Source: Microbispora hainanensis (lineage in GTDB: Bacteria > Actinomycetota > Actinomycetes > Streptosporangiales > Streptosporangiaceae). Taken from it: 64,000 bases of DNA. The notes under the pieces are model-generated. The model was not told the DNA's origin, ran no database searches, and was given only the letters and a program-made list of their open reading frames with translations. Each line of letters starts with the position of its first letter. Within the stretch, counting starts at the first letter, position 1. The stretch covers positions 6,572,001 through 6,636,000 of the forward strand of contig NZ_CP108086.1 of NCBI RefSeq assembly GCF_036186745.1, read 5' to 3'. Below are positions 25,301 to 33,704 of the stretch, in pieces. Made by a program: the position numbers and the translations under genes.

Positions 25301-26794
25301 GCCGGTGATGCCGTCGTGGTGCGCGCCGTACGCGATCTGCCGCCAGGCCTTGTCGAGCGCGGCATGCGGGTAGGGCGCGCCGAGGGTCGCGGTGGCGATC
25401 GCGGCGAACTTCTCGGCGTCGGCGAGCCGCGTCTCGGCGTGCCGCTGCGCCTGCTTGGTGTCGATGTACGACACGTCCTTGCCGGTGTAGATCGGGTTCA
25501 TGTCCCGCGTCTGCGGCGTCAGGCGGACGCCCTCGGCCCGTACGGCGGCGAAGAACTCCCTGGGCAGGCCGCAGACGAACCGGGGCGAGACGTAGCGCCG
25601 GTTCCAGTCACGCTGGATCTCCATGACCCATTTGTTGGGCGGGGTGTAGTCGGTGCCGACGGGCAGCAGCACGTTGCGGGTGGCGGCGACCTTCTTGAGC
25701 AGCGTGAACAGCTCGTAGACCGCGGCCTCGGCCTGCTCCAGGGCCGGCGCGGAGTCCATCCACCATCCGGCGCTGTAGTGGGCCGGCATGTAGTGCGTGG
25801 TGACCCCGCGTCCCGACGGCGACACCCACTCGAACTCCGAGGGGAACTGCATCACCGAGGGGTCGCCCCAGCCGCCGCCGACGAGCATCGGGCCCCACTG
25901 GTGGTAGGGCCCGCGCGCCCACGAGCTGGAGGTCAGGCCCGCCTCGGCGGCCAGCCCGGGAAACTGCGGGTCGTGCCCGAACGCGTCGAGCTGCCAGGCC
26001 GTCGCCGGGTCGCCGCCGAGCACGTCGCGCTGGAAGCCGATGCCATGGACGAGGTTGCGGATCGTCGCCTCGGGCCCGGTCAGGTTGGTGTTCGGCTCGT
26101 TGTACGTGCCGCCCATGATCTCCACCCGGCCCTCCGCGAGCAGGCGGCGCAGATAGGCCCGGTCTTCGGGGTGGGCGTTCCAGTAGGGCTTGAGGTAGTC
26201 GACCTCCGCGAGCACGAACGTGTAGCCGGGCTCCCTCCTGGCGGTGTCCAGGTGGAGCCGTACGAGATCGAACCCCGCGTGCTGGAACTCCTGCCGGTTC
26301 GCCTGCGCCGCGCCGCCCGCGTGGTCCCAGGTGGCGGTGTAGGCGGCCTGGGTGTTCCACCAGACCGGGTCGTAGTGGAAGTGGGGGATCATCCAGACCG
26401 TCCACCCGGGCTCGGCGACGAGCAGCTCCCCCTCGGCCGTGCACCTTTCCCGCCCCGCGCCGGCCCGTACGGTGATCGGGACGCGCGCGCCCGGAACCGC
26501 TGCGGGCGCGGTGACCCGCACCGGCACCTCCACGACCGTGTCCGGGGGACGCCCGTCCGGGGCGCGTCCGTCCGGGGCGCGTCCGTCCGGGGCGCGTCCG
26601 TCCGGGGCGCGTCCGTCCGGGGCGCGTCCGTCGACTGTGCGCTCGCCGCGCACCCCGGGGCCGGTGACCTCCACCACCAGGGGCACGCCGTCCGGCACCT
26701 CGCCGAGGACGACCCGGACCACCTGGCACGGGACGTCATCTCCGGTGGCCGGGTGGACGAACAGTTCGGTGGACTCGACGGCGGTGACGCGCAT
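22373..26794 (-). CDS. Alpha-mannosidase, glycoside hydrolase family 38, very large
   Basis: A 1473-residue GH38 retaining mannosidase, longer than the usual 850-1050. Zinc and catalytic motifs are intact: HFHYDPVWW (138-146, with Asp142) and the nucleophile Asp270 in WQLDAFGHDPQ. The middle-helix and beta-sandwich domains follow (GAHHDGITGSESDQVYLHLM near 490). The last 350 residues are beta-rich, NEW3/Ig-like, with TLTIASGLTEDRAEGVVTLT. Residues 57-82 hold five RAPDG repeats. No signal peptide is seen, so action is likely intracellular on imported mannosides. ATG 26794 is chosen with AGGGGTG upstream; a longer frame to 26857 is unsupported. A parvulin-like gene is coupled to its end. Confidence 0.88.
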   Translation of the reverse strand: MRVTAVESTELFVHPATGDDVPCQVVRVVLGEVPDGVPLVVEVTGPGVRGERTVDGRAPDGRAPDGRAPDGRAPDGRAPDGRPPDTVVEVPVRVTAPAAVPGARVPITVRAGAGRERCTAEGELLVAEPGWTVWMIPHFHYDPVWWNTQAAYTATWDHAGGAAQANRQEFQHAGFDLVRLHLDTARREPGYTFVLAEVDYLKPYWNAHPEDRAYLRRLLAEGRVEIMGGTYNEPNTNLTGPEATIRNLVHGIGFQRDVLGGDPATAWQLDAFGHDPQFPGLAAEAGLTSSSWARGPYHQWGPMLVGGGWGDPSVMQFPSEFEWVSPSGRGVTTHYMPAHYSAGWWMDSAPALEQAEAAVYELFTLLKKVAATRNVLLPVGTDYTPPNKWVMEIQRDWNRRYVSPRFVCGLPREFFAAVRAEGVRLTPQTRDMNPIYTGKDVSYIDTKQAQRHAETRLADAEKFAAIATATLGAPYPHAALDKAWRQIAYGAHHDGITGSESDQVYLHLMTGWREAYDLGGKVLDASLRRLGEGLTGVAVWNPSSWPRTDLVRVRLTLPEPGSYGVALDPPTRGVLLEHPERHLDGSLAAVDAVFVADDVPALGYRTFRLVPTREPARIGWAVREGTRIANATHAVEADPERGGTVTSLMVEGRELLQQDRVGNELLVYDEHPAHPRFGEGPWHLVPSGGVTGSAAAPAEVHVAECPAGRRIVVTGKVGPVAYTQEITLWDGLPRVDLTTHVDEFHGSDVLLRLRWPVRAPGALPVSEVAGAVVGRGFGLIDVDSAEHPWTLDNPAHNWFALSSTARVVLRSPAGRPLGARAVGVAEIIAPRDADAADLRDLAVALVRQGVTSTCSTGPGTRYGNLAVDSNLPDVRIAVGTPDENPFVAALLDDTEAAELRARLAAEGRARLWVPADEPLEKVWVPGADLTGLRDLPVLVVCGEGAVGELIEDLADAAVEVVTDAEPADASLDDFTIGLINRGLPGFAIDPSGAMHVSLMRSCTGWPSGVWIDPPRRTAPDGSGFQLQHWPHAFECSLVAGPGDWRAADLVRLGHDVNHPLAATVGRDGPAGESRSFLETGPGLVLTALKAAGNPIASGRTPGPVTALTARVCEAGGRTVPLSIATTLPLDTGSGGTAPWRRADLLENVTGDAPGTLDGMEIVTLVAPLRPVPSGDVAGDRATGPRVNGPKAGVATADVAGLRAGGSEASGPGRSAGGRLAAWGNAPVVPEIEPHQPVHTRYWLNNTGPAPMGDLPVAVHLSPSDLDVSGSVDLTLTIASGLTEDRAEGVVTLTAPDGWSVTPAVRPYVLPPGGHATVPVRLTPPADAEIGLHVLAARIEFGGQAYEDVTRLHVVRPGEGGRRSPGLEVSLEGLGHPPHLRLRPGDRAEVVVRLRSEARSPVAAQAQLVSPWQTFEMFPEWNGGAVVPPEGEAEVCFPVRVPPGARPGRWWALVKVACAGWLHYTDTIEVEVEP
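26551..26625. repeat. 15-bp tandem repeat inside the alpha-mannosidase gene
   Basis: Five copies of GTCCGTCCGGGGCGC; the last four are identical and the first differs by one base. On the minus strand they encode the RAPDG pentapeptide repeated five times near the protein's N-terminus. Confidence 0.9.
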
Positions 26795-26917
26795 GCGCAC
26801 CCCTAACTGCGGCCGACCGCGGCGGCCGCGTGGGGGGACAGGTGACGGTCGAGACATCCCCCGCCCGCGCCGCCCTCACGCCTGTGATCTTCCGCGCGGA
26901 GGGGCGGCCGTACGGCG

Positions 26918-27625
26918 TCAGCCGGTGAGGCGGGCCGCGGTGTCCGCGATGAGCCGGGACGCGCCCTTGGTGACGGGCTCGCCGTGGCCGAAGCAGGCGA
27001 TCTCGACGTCGAGGGCCGCCTGCCGTACGAGCGAGGCGACGGCGGCGGGCGGGTCGGCGTTGAACACACCGAGGATGACCTGGCCGTCGGGGGCGCGGGC
27101 GATGGTGTCGCCGGTGAACAGCACTCCCTGCTCCGGCAGGTGCAGCGCGAGGCTGCCCGGAGTGTGACCGGGCACGGCGAGCACGCGCGCGCCACCGCCG
27201 AAGCCGAGCGTGTCGCCGTCGTCCAGTTCGCGGTCGACGCGCACGGGCGGCGCGGGCACGTGCGGCATGTCCGCGTGCACGTGGTCCCACAACTCCTGCT
27301 CCCAGCCGGACAGGATCGGCGCGGGTCCGGCCGCCTCGCCCCGGACGAACGGCGCGTCGTCGCGGTGGGCGCACACGGTGACGTCGCCCCAGGCGGCGAT
27401 GTCGGCCGCCGAGCCGGTGTGGTCCTCGTGGAAGTGCGTCAGCACCAGGCGCCGTACGTCGGACGGCGCGTGCCCGAGCGTACGGACGGCGTCCGCGATG
27501 AGCGGCGCGGAGCCGGGAACCCCGGAGTCGATCAGGGTCAGCCCGTCGGGGTCGCGCCACAGGTAGACGTGCCCCACGGGAAACCGCAGGAAGTACAGGC
27601 TGGGGAGCAGTTCGACCAGATCCAT
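26918..27625 (-). CDS. MBL-fold metallo-hydrolase
   Basis: A 235-residue metallo-beta-lactamase-fold enzyme. Metal-binding motif THFHEDHTG near residues 63-71, a further histidine in VPGHTPGSLALHLP, an aspartate in LFTGDTIA and a last histidine in ACFGHGEPV are all present, giving the glyoxalase-II/hydrolase arrangement. The size and lack of extra domains do not define a substrate. It stands alone, upstream of and in the same orientation as the mannosidase, 120 bp away. Start ATG at 27625 has no strong ribosome site. Confidence 0.85.
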   Translation of the reverse strand: MDLVELLPSLYFLRFPVGHVYLWRDPDGLTLIDSGVPGSAPLIADAVRTLGHAPSDVRRLVLTHFHEDHTGSAADIAAWGDVTVCAHRDDAPFVRGEAAGPAPILSGWEQELWDHVHADMPHVPAPPVRVDRELDDGDTLGFGGGARVLAVPGHTPGSLALHLPEQGVLFTGDTIARAPDGQVILGVFNADPPAAVASLVRQAALDVEIACFGHGEPVTKGASRLIADTAARLTG

Positions 27626-27817
27626 GGGACGACGCTACGGCCGCCCCGCGGACCACCGGCGCGATCTTCGCCGGCAGCGGATCCGCTGAAGGCGCAAGCC
27701 CGGCGTGGAACGTGAAACTTTCCTCGCCCGCGGCTGGTGGCGAGTGTCCGGAAGTCACGTCGATTGACCCGAATTCCCGGCGATTCCTACCGTCAGCGGG
27801 ACCACAAGGAGGACGTG

Positions 27818-30139
27818 ATGACATCCCGGCTGACACCCGTCTGGATTCCCGCGCTCGTGGCGCTGCTCGCCGTGGCGCTCGGCGCCGTCTTCGTCGGCGG
27901 TCGCGAGGCCGCGCGGGCGGCGAACGCCCCCTACCAGGATCCGAGCCTTCCGGTGGCGACGCGGGTGGACGACCTGCTGTCGCGGATGTCGCTCGACGAC
28001 AAGGTCGGGCAGATGACCCAGGCCGACCGGTCGGCCCTGACGACGATCTCCGACGTGGCGGCGTACCGGCTGGGCTCGATCCTGTCCGGCGGCGGCTCGG
28101 CTCCCTCCTCGAACACCCCGTCGTCGTGGGCCGACATGTACGACAACTTCCAGCGGCAGGCGCTGTCGACCCCGCTCGGCATTCCGATGATCTACGGCAT
28201 CGACGCCGTGCACGGGCACAACAACGTGGCCGGCGCGACGATCTTCCCGCACAACATCGGGCTCGGCGCGACCCGCGACCCCGGCCTGGTGGAGCGGATC
28301 GGGCGGGCGACGGCCGAGGAGGTGTCCGGCACCGGCATCGACTGGACCTTCGCGCCCTGCCTGTGCGTGGCCCGCAACGACCGCTGGGGCCGTACGTACG
28401 AGTCCTTCAGCGAGGACCCGCAGCTCGTCACGCAGATGACGACGATCGTGGACGGCTTCCAGAACGCCGGGAACGCCTCCATCCTCGCCACCGCCAAGCA
28501 CTACGTGGGCGACGGCGGCACCACGGGCGGCCGGGACCAGGGCAACACCGAGCTGAGCGAGGCCGACCTGCGGGCCATCCACCTGCCGCCGTTCAAGGCC
28601 GCCGTGGAGCGCGGGGTGGGCTCGGTGATGGTGTCCTACAGCTCCTGGAACGGCGTGCGGATGCACGGCAACAGATACCTGATCACCGACGTGCTGAAGG
28701 GCGAGCTGGGCTTCACGGGCTTCGTGGTCTCCGACTGGGCGGGCATCGACCAGCTCGACGGGCAGTCCGGCTTCACCGCGAACGAGATCACCACGGCGGT
28801 CAACGCGGGCATCGACATGGTGATGGTGCCGACCGACTACAAGAGGTTCATCTCCCTGCTGAGGCAGGAGGTGCAGGCGGGCCGGATCCCGATGTCGCGG
28901 ATCGACGACGCCAACCGCCGCATCCTGACCAAGAAGTTCGAGCTCGGGCTGTTCGAGAAGCCGCTGACCGACCGCTCCTACACCTCCACGATCGGCAGCT
29001 CGGCGCACCGCGCCCTGGCCCGCGAGGCCGTACGCGAGTCGCTGGTGCTGCTCAAGAACGCGGGCAACGTGCTGCCGCTGAGCAAGAGCGGCGGCAAGAT
29101 CTTCGTGGCGGGCAAGAGCGCCGACGACATCGGCAACCAGAGCGGCGGCTGGACGATCAGCTGGCAGGGCTCGTCAGGCAACATCACCACCGGCACCACG
29201 ATCCTGCAGGGCATCCGCGACGCCGTCGGCTCCGGCACCCAGATCACCTACAACCGCGACGGCAGCGGCATCGACTCCTCCTACCGCGCGGCGATCGCCG
29301 TCGTCGGCGAGACGCCGTACGCCGAGGGCCAGGGCGACCGCACGGGCTCGATGGGCCTGGACTCGACCGATCTGGCCACGCTGCAGCGGCTCAAGGCGTC
29401 CGGCGTGCCGCTGGTCGTGGTGCTCGTGTCCGGGCGGCCGATGGACATCGCCGGCCAGCTCGACCAGTGGAACGCCCTGGTCGCGGCCTGGCTGCCGGGC
29501 ACCGAGGGACGTGGCGTGGCCGACGTGCTGTTCGGCGACTACGCCCCGACCGGGAAGCTGCCGATGACGTGGCCGCGCAGCGCCGACCAGGAGCCGATCA
29601 ACGTCGGTGACGGCAAGCAGGGGCTGTTCGAGTATGGCTTCGGGCTGACCTACACGGGCGCCAGCCCGTCGCCGTCTCCCTCCCCGTCGCCTTCCCCCTC
29701 ACCTTCGCCGTCTCCGTCGCCGTCTCCGTCGCCGTCCCCGTCCCCGTCCCAGTCCCCGTCCCCGTCCCCGTCACGGTCGCCCAGCCCGTCGCCCAGCGCC
29801 AGCCCGTCGGCATCGGCGGGCGGCTGCGTGGTGACGTACAAGCCGAACGACTGGGGCAGCGGGTTCACCGCGGACGTGACGATCACCAACAGGTCGTCGA
29901 GCCCGGTCAACGGCTGGCGGCTCCAGTGGACGTACGCCGGCAACCAGAGGATCACCAACTCCTGGAACTCGACGATCACGCAGTCGGGCCAGCAGGTCAC
30001 CGCGACGAACGCCGACTGGAACGGAACCATCGGCGCGAACGGCGGCACGGCGAACTTCGGCTTCCAGGGGACCTACAGCGGCTCCAACCCCGCCCCCGCC
30101 GCCTTCACCCTGAACGGGACGGCCTGCGCGACCGGATGA
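27818..30139 (+). CDS. Secreted beta-glucosidase GH3 with C-terminal cellulose-binding module CBM2
   Basis: A 773-residue exported enzyme. A signal-type helix (residues about 9-28) is followed by the GH3 N-terminal barrel: IPMIYGIDAVHGHNNV, ATAKHYVGDGGTTGG and VVSDWAGID with nucleophile Asp306, then the alpha/beta sandwich domain (LVLLKNAGNVLPLS, AYAEGQGD-like PYAEGQGDRTGS). A Ser-Pro linker of about 50 residues leads to a CBM2 (residues about 668-773) with the two flanking cysteines and binding tryptophans (YKPNDWGSGF, NGWRLQWTY, TNADWNGTI). It should release glucose from cello-oligosaccharides at the surface of cellulose. ATG 27818 follows AAGGAGG (27806-27812). Confidence 0.93.
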   Translation: MTSRLTPVWIPALVALLAVALGAVFVGGREAARAANAPYQDPSLPVATRVDDLLSRMSLDDKVGQMTQADRSALTTISDVAAYRLGSILSGGGSAPSSNTPSSWADMYDNFQRQALSTPLGIPMIYGIDAVHGHNNVAGATIFPHNIGLGATRDPGLVERIGRATAEEVSGTGIDWTFAPCLCVARNDRWGRTYESFSEDPQLVTQMTTIVDGFQNAGNASILATAKHYVGDGGTTGGRDQGNTELSEADLRAIHLPPFKAAVERGVGSVMVSYSSWNGVRMHGNRYLITDVLKGELGFTGFVVSDWAGIDQLDGQSGFTANEITTAVNAGIDMVMVPTDYKRFISLLRQEVQAGRIPMSRIDDANRRILTKKFELGLFEKPLTDRSYTSTIGSSAHRALAREAVRESLVLLKNAGNVLPLSKSGGKIFVAGKSADDIGNQSGGWTISWQGSSGNITTGTTILQGIRDAVGSGTQITYNRDGSGIDSSYRAAIAVVGETPYAEGQGDRTGSMGLDSTDLATLQRLKASGVPLVVVLVSGRPMDIAGQLDQWNALVAAWLPGTEGRGVADVLFGDYAPTGKLPMTWPRSADQEPINVGDGKQGLFEYGFGLTYTGASPSPSPSPSPSPSPSPSPSPSPSPSPSPSQSPSPSPSRSPSPSPSASPSASAGGCVVTYKPNDWGSGFTADVTITNRSSSPVNGWRLQWTYAGNQRITNSWNSTITQSGQQVTATNADWNGTIGANGGTANFGFQGTYSGSNPAPAAFTLNGTACATG

Positions 30140-30164
30140 TCCACGCGCCGCGGGGGGCGGGGAC

Positions 30165-30180
30165 CGAGCCTGCGGGCTCG
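30165..30180. terminator. Small hairpin after the beta-glucosidase gene
   Basis: CGAGCC-TGCG-GGCTCG, a perfect 6-bp stem 25 bp after the stop, lies between two convergent genes. The following 70 bp contain two short direct duplications (GCGTCCGTGCTCGAA and CTCAGATCGTCTGG); the second runs into the 3' end of the next gene. Confidence 0.5.
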
Positions 30181-30250
30181 TAGCGCGCCGGTTCAGAGCG
30201 TCCGTGCTCGAAAGCGTCCGTGCTCGAAGCGCTGACTCAGATCGTCTGGC

Positions 30251-30667
30251 TCAGATCGTCTGGGTCAGCGCAACCCCCGCCCCCGCGGTGAACAACACGA
30301 TGCCCACCGCGAGGAAGATGCCGCCGAGGAGCATGCCGTTCCCCGCCGCGCTGTCGATGCGGATCCGCGTCGGCCTGGCCGGGTCGTACAGCACCGTGAC
30401 CTCCTGGCCCGGCCGCGCGGGCGGCGGGTTGCTCCCGAAGGAGGTCTCGGCCTCGACCTGCTGGCCGTAGATCGTCGTGAACCGGATGGCCGGGTAGTAG
30501 ACGGTGCCGTCGGTGGCCCTGCTCGCCCGCAGCCCGACGACCAGGCCGCTGGCGCGCTGCGCCCGGCGGCGGAACTCCCGCGCGTTCCTGGTGATGGCGC
30601 CGCCGATGAGGCCGAAGACGAGCCCGAGGCCCGCGAGGATCAATGTGGTGAGAGCGGTTTGTGACAC
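30251..30667 (-). CDS. DUF3592-type membrane protein
   Basis: A 138-residue protein with an N-terminal helix (TLILAGLGLVFGLIGGAIT), a beta-rich middle (YYPAIRFTTIYGQQVEAETS, GQEVTVLYDPARPTRIRID) and a C-terminal helix (LLGGIFLAVGIVLFTAGAGV). The PAIRFTT...G...V.YDP pattern is the DUF3592 signature; function is unknown. It sits just downstream of, and on the same strand as, a PH-like membrane protein, so both may form a small operon. Confidence 0.8.
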   Translation of the reverse strand: MSQTALTTLILAGLGLVFGLIGGAITRNAREFRRRAQRASGLVVGLRASRATDGTVYYPAIRFTTIYGQQVEAETSFGSNPPPARPGQEVTVLYDPARPTRIRIDSAAGNGMLLGGIFLAVGIVLFTAGAGVALTQTI

Positions 30668-30740
30668 GATCGGACCTTAGGGCCCGGCGCTTGCGATCCG
30701 CTTGCATCGTTCCCGAACCGCGACGATCGTACGGGACGGG

Positions 30741-31154
30741 TCAGGGGCGCATCCGCATGAGCGTCTCGGCCACGTCGACGACCGGCTCGCCGAGGTCGAA
30801 CCGGCTGAACAGGTGGATCTGCTCGCCGGCGTCGATCTCCAGCAGCTCGAACGTCAGGCCGTAACGGCGGTGGGAGTCCACCCGGATGCGGTCCACGTCG
30901 TTCCAGGAGATGCGTTCCCGCCCGGACAGCCCGGTGACGACCAGCCCGTCCTCCCCCGCCGCGAGCCGTACCGGCGCGACCAGGTCCCGGCCGGTCAGCA
31001 GGCCGAAACCCAGGGTCGCGACGCCCGCGAGGAAGAGCTGCGCGCCGTCGCCGACGAGCGCCAGCACACCGCACAGCACCATGCCGGTGCCCTTCAGCGC
31101 AACGATCCCGCGCGGCACCCGCCATTCGTGCCGCGGCTCCTCAACTCCCGCCAT
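30741..31154 (-). CDS. PH-domain-like membrane protein
   Basis: A 137-residue protein. Two hydrophobic segments (VALKGTGMVLCGVLALVGDG and FLAGVATLGFGLLTG) precede a beta domain with LAAGEDGLVVTGLSGRERIS, WNDVDRIRVDSHRRYGLTFE and LLEIDAGEQIHLFSRFDLGE, the pattern of bacterial PH domains such as mycobacterial CFP6-type proteins. Function is unknown. ATG 31154 is chosen; a longer frame to 31400 has no support and shows poor codon bias. Confidence 0.72.
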   Translation of the reverse strand: MAGVEEPRHEWRVPRGIVALKGTGMVLCGVLALVGDGAQLFLAGVATLGFGLLTGRDLVAPVRLAAGEDGLVVTGLSGRERISWNDVDRIRVDSHRRYGLTFELLEIDAGEQIHLFSRFDLGEPVVDVAETLMRMRP

Positions 31155-31571
31155 CGGGGCAGCGTAACGAATGCGAGGACCTCTCGCGGCTCCTTTCCCG
31201 GCCGCCTGCGCCGTGCGGCGGCCCGGCCGCCGGCCGCACGCGCCGTGGGCCCGGTCGATCCCCGAAAGGCCCTCGATCCACCGGACTCTCGCAGACCGCC
31301 GTGATGCGGATCGACCGCGCGAACGCCGCGGCCACGATGCTGCGCGACGGCCACGATCGGCGCGTTCTTCGGGGGGGCTCGGCTGTTTCGCCAGGCCCAC
31401 CTCGCACGTTCGCTACGTCGCTGCATAGGGCGCACCGCGCGCGAACTGCGGGAGGGCGGCCAAGCCTCGATGTCGTTTCCGTACAAGACCCGCCCCGGGC
31501 CGGGAAGCTAGCGTCTGCGTGCCGGTCAGCCCTGGCCGGCTGTCCGCCACCCGATTTCCGGGGGAAGAATC
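31155..31571. other. Intergenic gap without recognised features
   Basis: A 417-bp stretch between the PH-like gene and the divergent reductase gene. Frames on both strands are arginine-rich with no family motifs and atypical third-position bias, so it may hold a decayed gene. No promoter, palindrome or RNA was recognised apart from the ribosome site of the next gene. Confidence 0.45.
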
Positions 31572-32231
31572 GTGCTGCTCAGCGTCAACACCTTCATCAG
31601 CCTCGACGGCGTCATGCAAGGGCCGGGAGCCCCGGACGAGGACCGCTCCGACGGCTTCGACCGCGGCGGGTGGCTCGTTCCGCACGCCTCGGCGCACACC
31701 AACGAGGTTGTCGAGAGCTGGTTCCGTGAGGCCGACGCCTTCCTCTTCGGCCGCACGAGCTTCAATCTGCTCGGTGGGTATTGGCCGAAGGTCACCGAAC
31801 CGAACAATCTGATCGCCATCAAGCTCAACACGCTGCCGAAGTATGTCGTCAGCTCGACGCTGACCGACGAGGAAGCCGACTGGAGCCCGGCGACCGTCCT
31901 GCGCGGTGAACTGGTCGACGAGGTACGCCGGCTCAAGGAGCTTCCCGGAAGGGAACTCCAGGTTCACGGAAGCTGGAAGCTGGTGCAGACGCTGCATCAG
32001 GCGGGACTCGTCGACCTCTACCGGCTGCTCCAGTACCCAGTCGTCGTCGGGGCGGGGAAGCGCCTGTTCCCGGACGGATCGACGCCCGCGACGTTCACGA
32101 CCGTGGACGAGAACTCTCGCGTACTGCCCGGCGGCGTCGTCTCGCTGACGCTCACCCCTGCGAGTCTCGGCGCGATCTCCGCGGGTGCGTACACCGTGGA
32201 CGAGGGCCGCTCGGCGACGGTCCTCGGCTGA
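31572..32231 (+). CDS. Dihydrofolate reductase family (RibD C-terminal-like) protein
   Basis: A 219-residue oxidoreductase of the DHFR/RibD-C fold: N-terminal SVNTFISLDGVMQGPGAPDE, ADAFLFGRTSFNLLGGYWP, KYVVSSTL, and the nucleotide-binding-like LQVHGSWKLVQTLHQAGLVD with LLQYPVVVGAGKRLFP. Members reduce unknown pterin- or flavin-like substrates with NADPH. GTG 31572 is preceded by GGGGGAAG. It is a stand-alone gene; the conserved family length of about 180-210 suggests the start is right. Confidence 0.88.
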   Translation: MLLSVNTFISLDGVMQGPGAPDEDRSDGFDRGGWLVPHASAHTNEVVESWFREADAFLFGRTSFNLLGGYWPKVTEPNNLIAIKLNTLPKYVVSSTLTDEEADWSPATVLRGELVDEVRRLKELPGRELQVHGSWKLVQTLHQAGLVDLYRLLQYPVVVGAGKRLFPDGSTPATFTTVDENSRVLPGGVVSLTLTPASLGAISAGAYTVDEGRSATVLG

Positions 32232-32336
32232 CACCGGCGTCCGACCGCCTTCGGGACGTTGACGGCCGGCCGGAGCGAAGGGGCTCCGCCGTATAGCGGG
32301 GCCCCGGCGGGTCAGGTGTGATCAAAGAGGGTCGTC

Positions 32337-32768
32337 CTAGGGGGTCTCGTCCTCCACGCGCACCGCCTGCTCCTCCGGCGAGTAGCCGCCGAGGTCCGGC
32401 CCCACGTCCTCGGCGATCATGTCCTTCTCCGTGTCCACGCCCATGCCGCCGTCCGGATCGACGAGGCGGACGGGCTGGGCGGGGTCGGCGGTCGCGTAGC
32501 CGTCCGGATCGCCCGTGCCCGGCTCCGTGCCGGACGGGACGTCCACATCGGGCACCTCGCGGGACAGGCGCAAGTCCAGGGGCTCGCCCTCGCGCATCTC
32601 GCTGGGCGTGGTGCCGTACTCGTCGAGGCCCAGGGGCCTGTCGCCGGGCAGCGGCATCTCCTGCGGGTCCTCGGCCCACTGCTGCCCGGGCGTGCCCTCC
32701 TGCAGGTCCGGAATGCCTTCGTCCTCGAACCGCGAACGCGGGTCGGGCTGTGGTCTGTTCTCTCTCAT
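32337..32768 (-). CDS. DUF5709-like acidic protein
   Basis: A 143-residue acidic protein rich in Asp, Glu and Pro, with EGIPDLQEGTPGQQWAEDPQ, VRLVDPDGGMGVDTEKDMIA and DLGGYSPEEQAVRVEDE. This spread matches the actinobacterial DUF5709 family, whose function is unknown. There is no signal peptide or membrane helix and much of the chain is probably disordered. ATG 32768 has a GGGGACCGG leader. It lies just downstream of the phosphoesterase on the opposite-facing side of a 37-bp gap and may be co-transcribed with it. Confidence 0.75.
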   Translation of the reverse strand: MRENRPQPDPRSRFEDEGIPDLQEGTPGQQWAEDPQEMPLPGDRPLGLDEYGTTPSEMREGEPLDLRLSREVPDVDVPSGTEPGTGDPDGYATADPAQPVRLVDPDGGMGVDTEKDMIAEDVGPDLGGYSPEEQAVRVEDETP

Positions 32769-32805
32769 ACCGGTCCCCTGCCCCGCCGTACGGCCCTTAG
32801 GCAGG

Positions 32806-33297
32806 TCAGGTGACGGGCACGATCTCGGCCCGCCGCAGCACGCCGCCATCGACGTCGAGGATTCCGATGGTGCCGTACGGCTGGCGGCGGCGGTCGGTGG
32901 GCGAGCCGGGGTTGAACACCCGCACCCCGTCGCCGGTGAGGTCCATGGGGATGTGCGAGTGGCCGAAGACGACCAGGTCGGCCTCGGGGAAGCGGCGCCG
33001 CATCCGCGCGGTCCGCCCGGCGGCCTGCCCGCTGTCGTGGATCATCGCCACCCGGAGCCCGCCGAGGTCGAGGCCGAGCGTCTCGGGGGCGCCCCAGGCC
33101 GCGACGTCCGGGCCGTCGTTGTTGCCGAGCACCGCGTGGACCGGAGCGTACGCGGACAGCTCCACCAGGACGTCCGCGGTGCAGACGTCACCGGCGTGCA
33201 GGATCAGGTCGGCTCCCCGCAGGTGCGCGGCGACCGCGGGCGGGCAGGACTTCCAGCGCCGGGGAGCGTGGGTGTCCGCGAGCACGACGACCTTCAC
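32806..33297 (-). CDS. Metallophosphoesterase, YfcE/MJ0936 type
   Basis: A 163-residue calcineurin-fold phosphodiesterase. All five dimetal blocks are present: VVLADTHAP, ILHAGDVC, VLGNNDG, MIHDSGQ and VFGHSHIP. The size is typical for YfcE-like enzymes. The GTG at 33297 puts the first beta-strand (VKVVVLADTH) right at the N-terminus; a TTG at 33330 is the alternative. The natural substrate is unknown. Confidence 0.87.
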   Translation of the reverse strand: MKVVVLADTHAPRRWKSCPPAVAAHLRGADLILHAGDVCTADVLVELSAYAPVHAVLGNNDGPDVAAWGAPETLGLDLGGLRVAMIHDSGQAAGRTARMRRRFPEADLVVFGHSHIPMDLTGDGVRVFNPGSPTDRRRQPYGTIGILDVDGGVLRRAEIVPVT

Positions 33298-33427
33298 CGT
33301 TCCATCTTGCCCGTGAAGAAGAGGTGCCAAATCGCATATTCGGGGAATAGGGATTCAGGATCAGCACGACCCCCATGCCCTGCACCCCTACACCGGTCTC
33401 CCCGGCCGGTCCCGCTCGGGAGGAACG

Positions 33428-33568
33428 ATGAGCAGGCAGATCGCCGACGGCTACCAGGCCCCCACCCTGTTCGAGCTCGAGGCGCGCGTACGCGGGCTGG
33501 AGGCTCAGGTCGCCCACCTCACCGAGCTGGTCAAGACGCTGTCCGGGCAGGGCAGGGAGGGCCGCTGA
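33428..33568 (+). CDS. Small coiled-coil protein
   Basis: A 46-residue protein beginning MSRQIADGYQ, with a heptad-like helix (LFELEARVRGLEAQVAHLTE) covering most of its length, then a short Gly-rich end. It is called because GGGAGG stands 5 nt before the ATG, codon bias is typical, and a hairpin follows. Function unknown; such mini coiled coils often oligomerise or bind a larger partner. Confidence 0.65.
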   Translation: MSRQIADGYQAPTLFELEARVRGLEAQVAHLTELVKTLSGQGREGR

Positions 33569-33651
33569 CGGCCGCCCCGGCCCGGCCGCGAGGCACCCCG
33601 GACGACGGCGTCCCCGCCGGAGAGTCCCGCGGAGAAGCCTTGGACACGACG

Positions 33652-33684
33652 GCGTCCCCGCCAGGGAGGACCTGACGGGGACGC
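33652..33684. terminator. Hairpin between convergent genes
   Basis: GCGTCCCCG (33652-33660) and CGGGGACGC (33676-33684) form a perfect 9-bp stem with a 15-nt loop, between the coiled-coil gene and the convergent membrane-protein gene. The left arm is part of a 17-bp direct repeat (ACGACGGCGTCCCCGCC) also present about 45 bp earlier. Confidence 0.65.
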
Positions 33685-33704
33685 GGACGCCGGCGTGGGC
33701 CTCG

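Noticed and set aside
24407..26806. Long open frame antisense to the alpha-mannosidase
   Set aside because: It mirrors the codon structure of the GH38 gene, has His/Arg/Asp-rich nonsense composition and no motif; the sense frame has full catalytic motifs.
31094..31486. Possible transposase remnant in the 31.2-31.5 kb gap
   Set aside because: A few basic stretches looked transposase-like, but no catalytic motif or terminal inverted repeats could be found.
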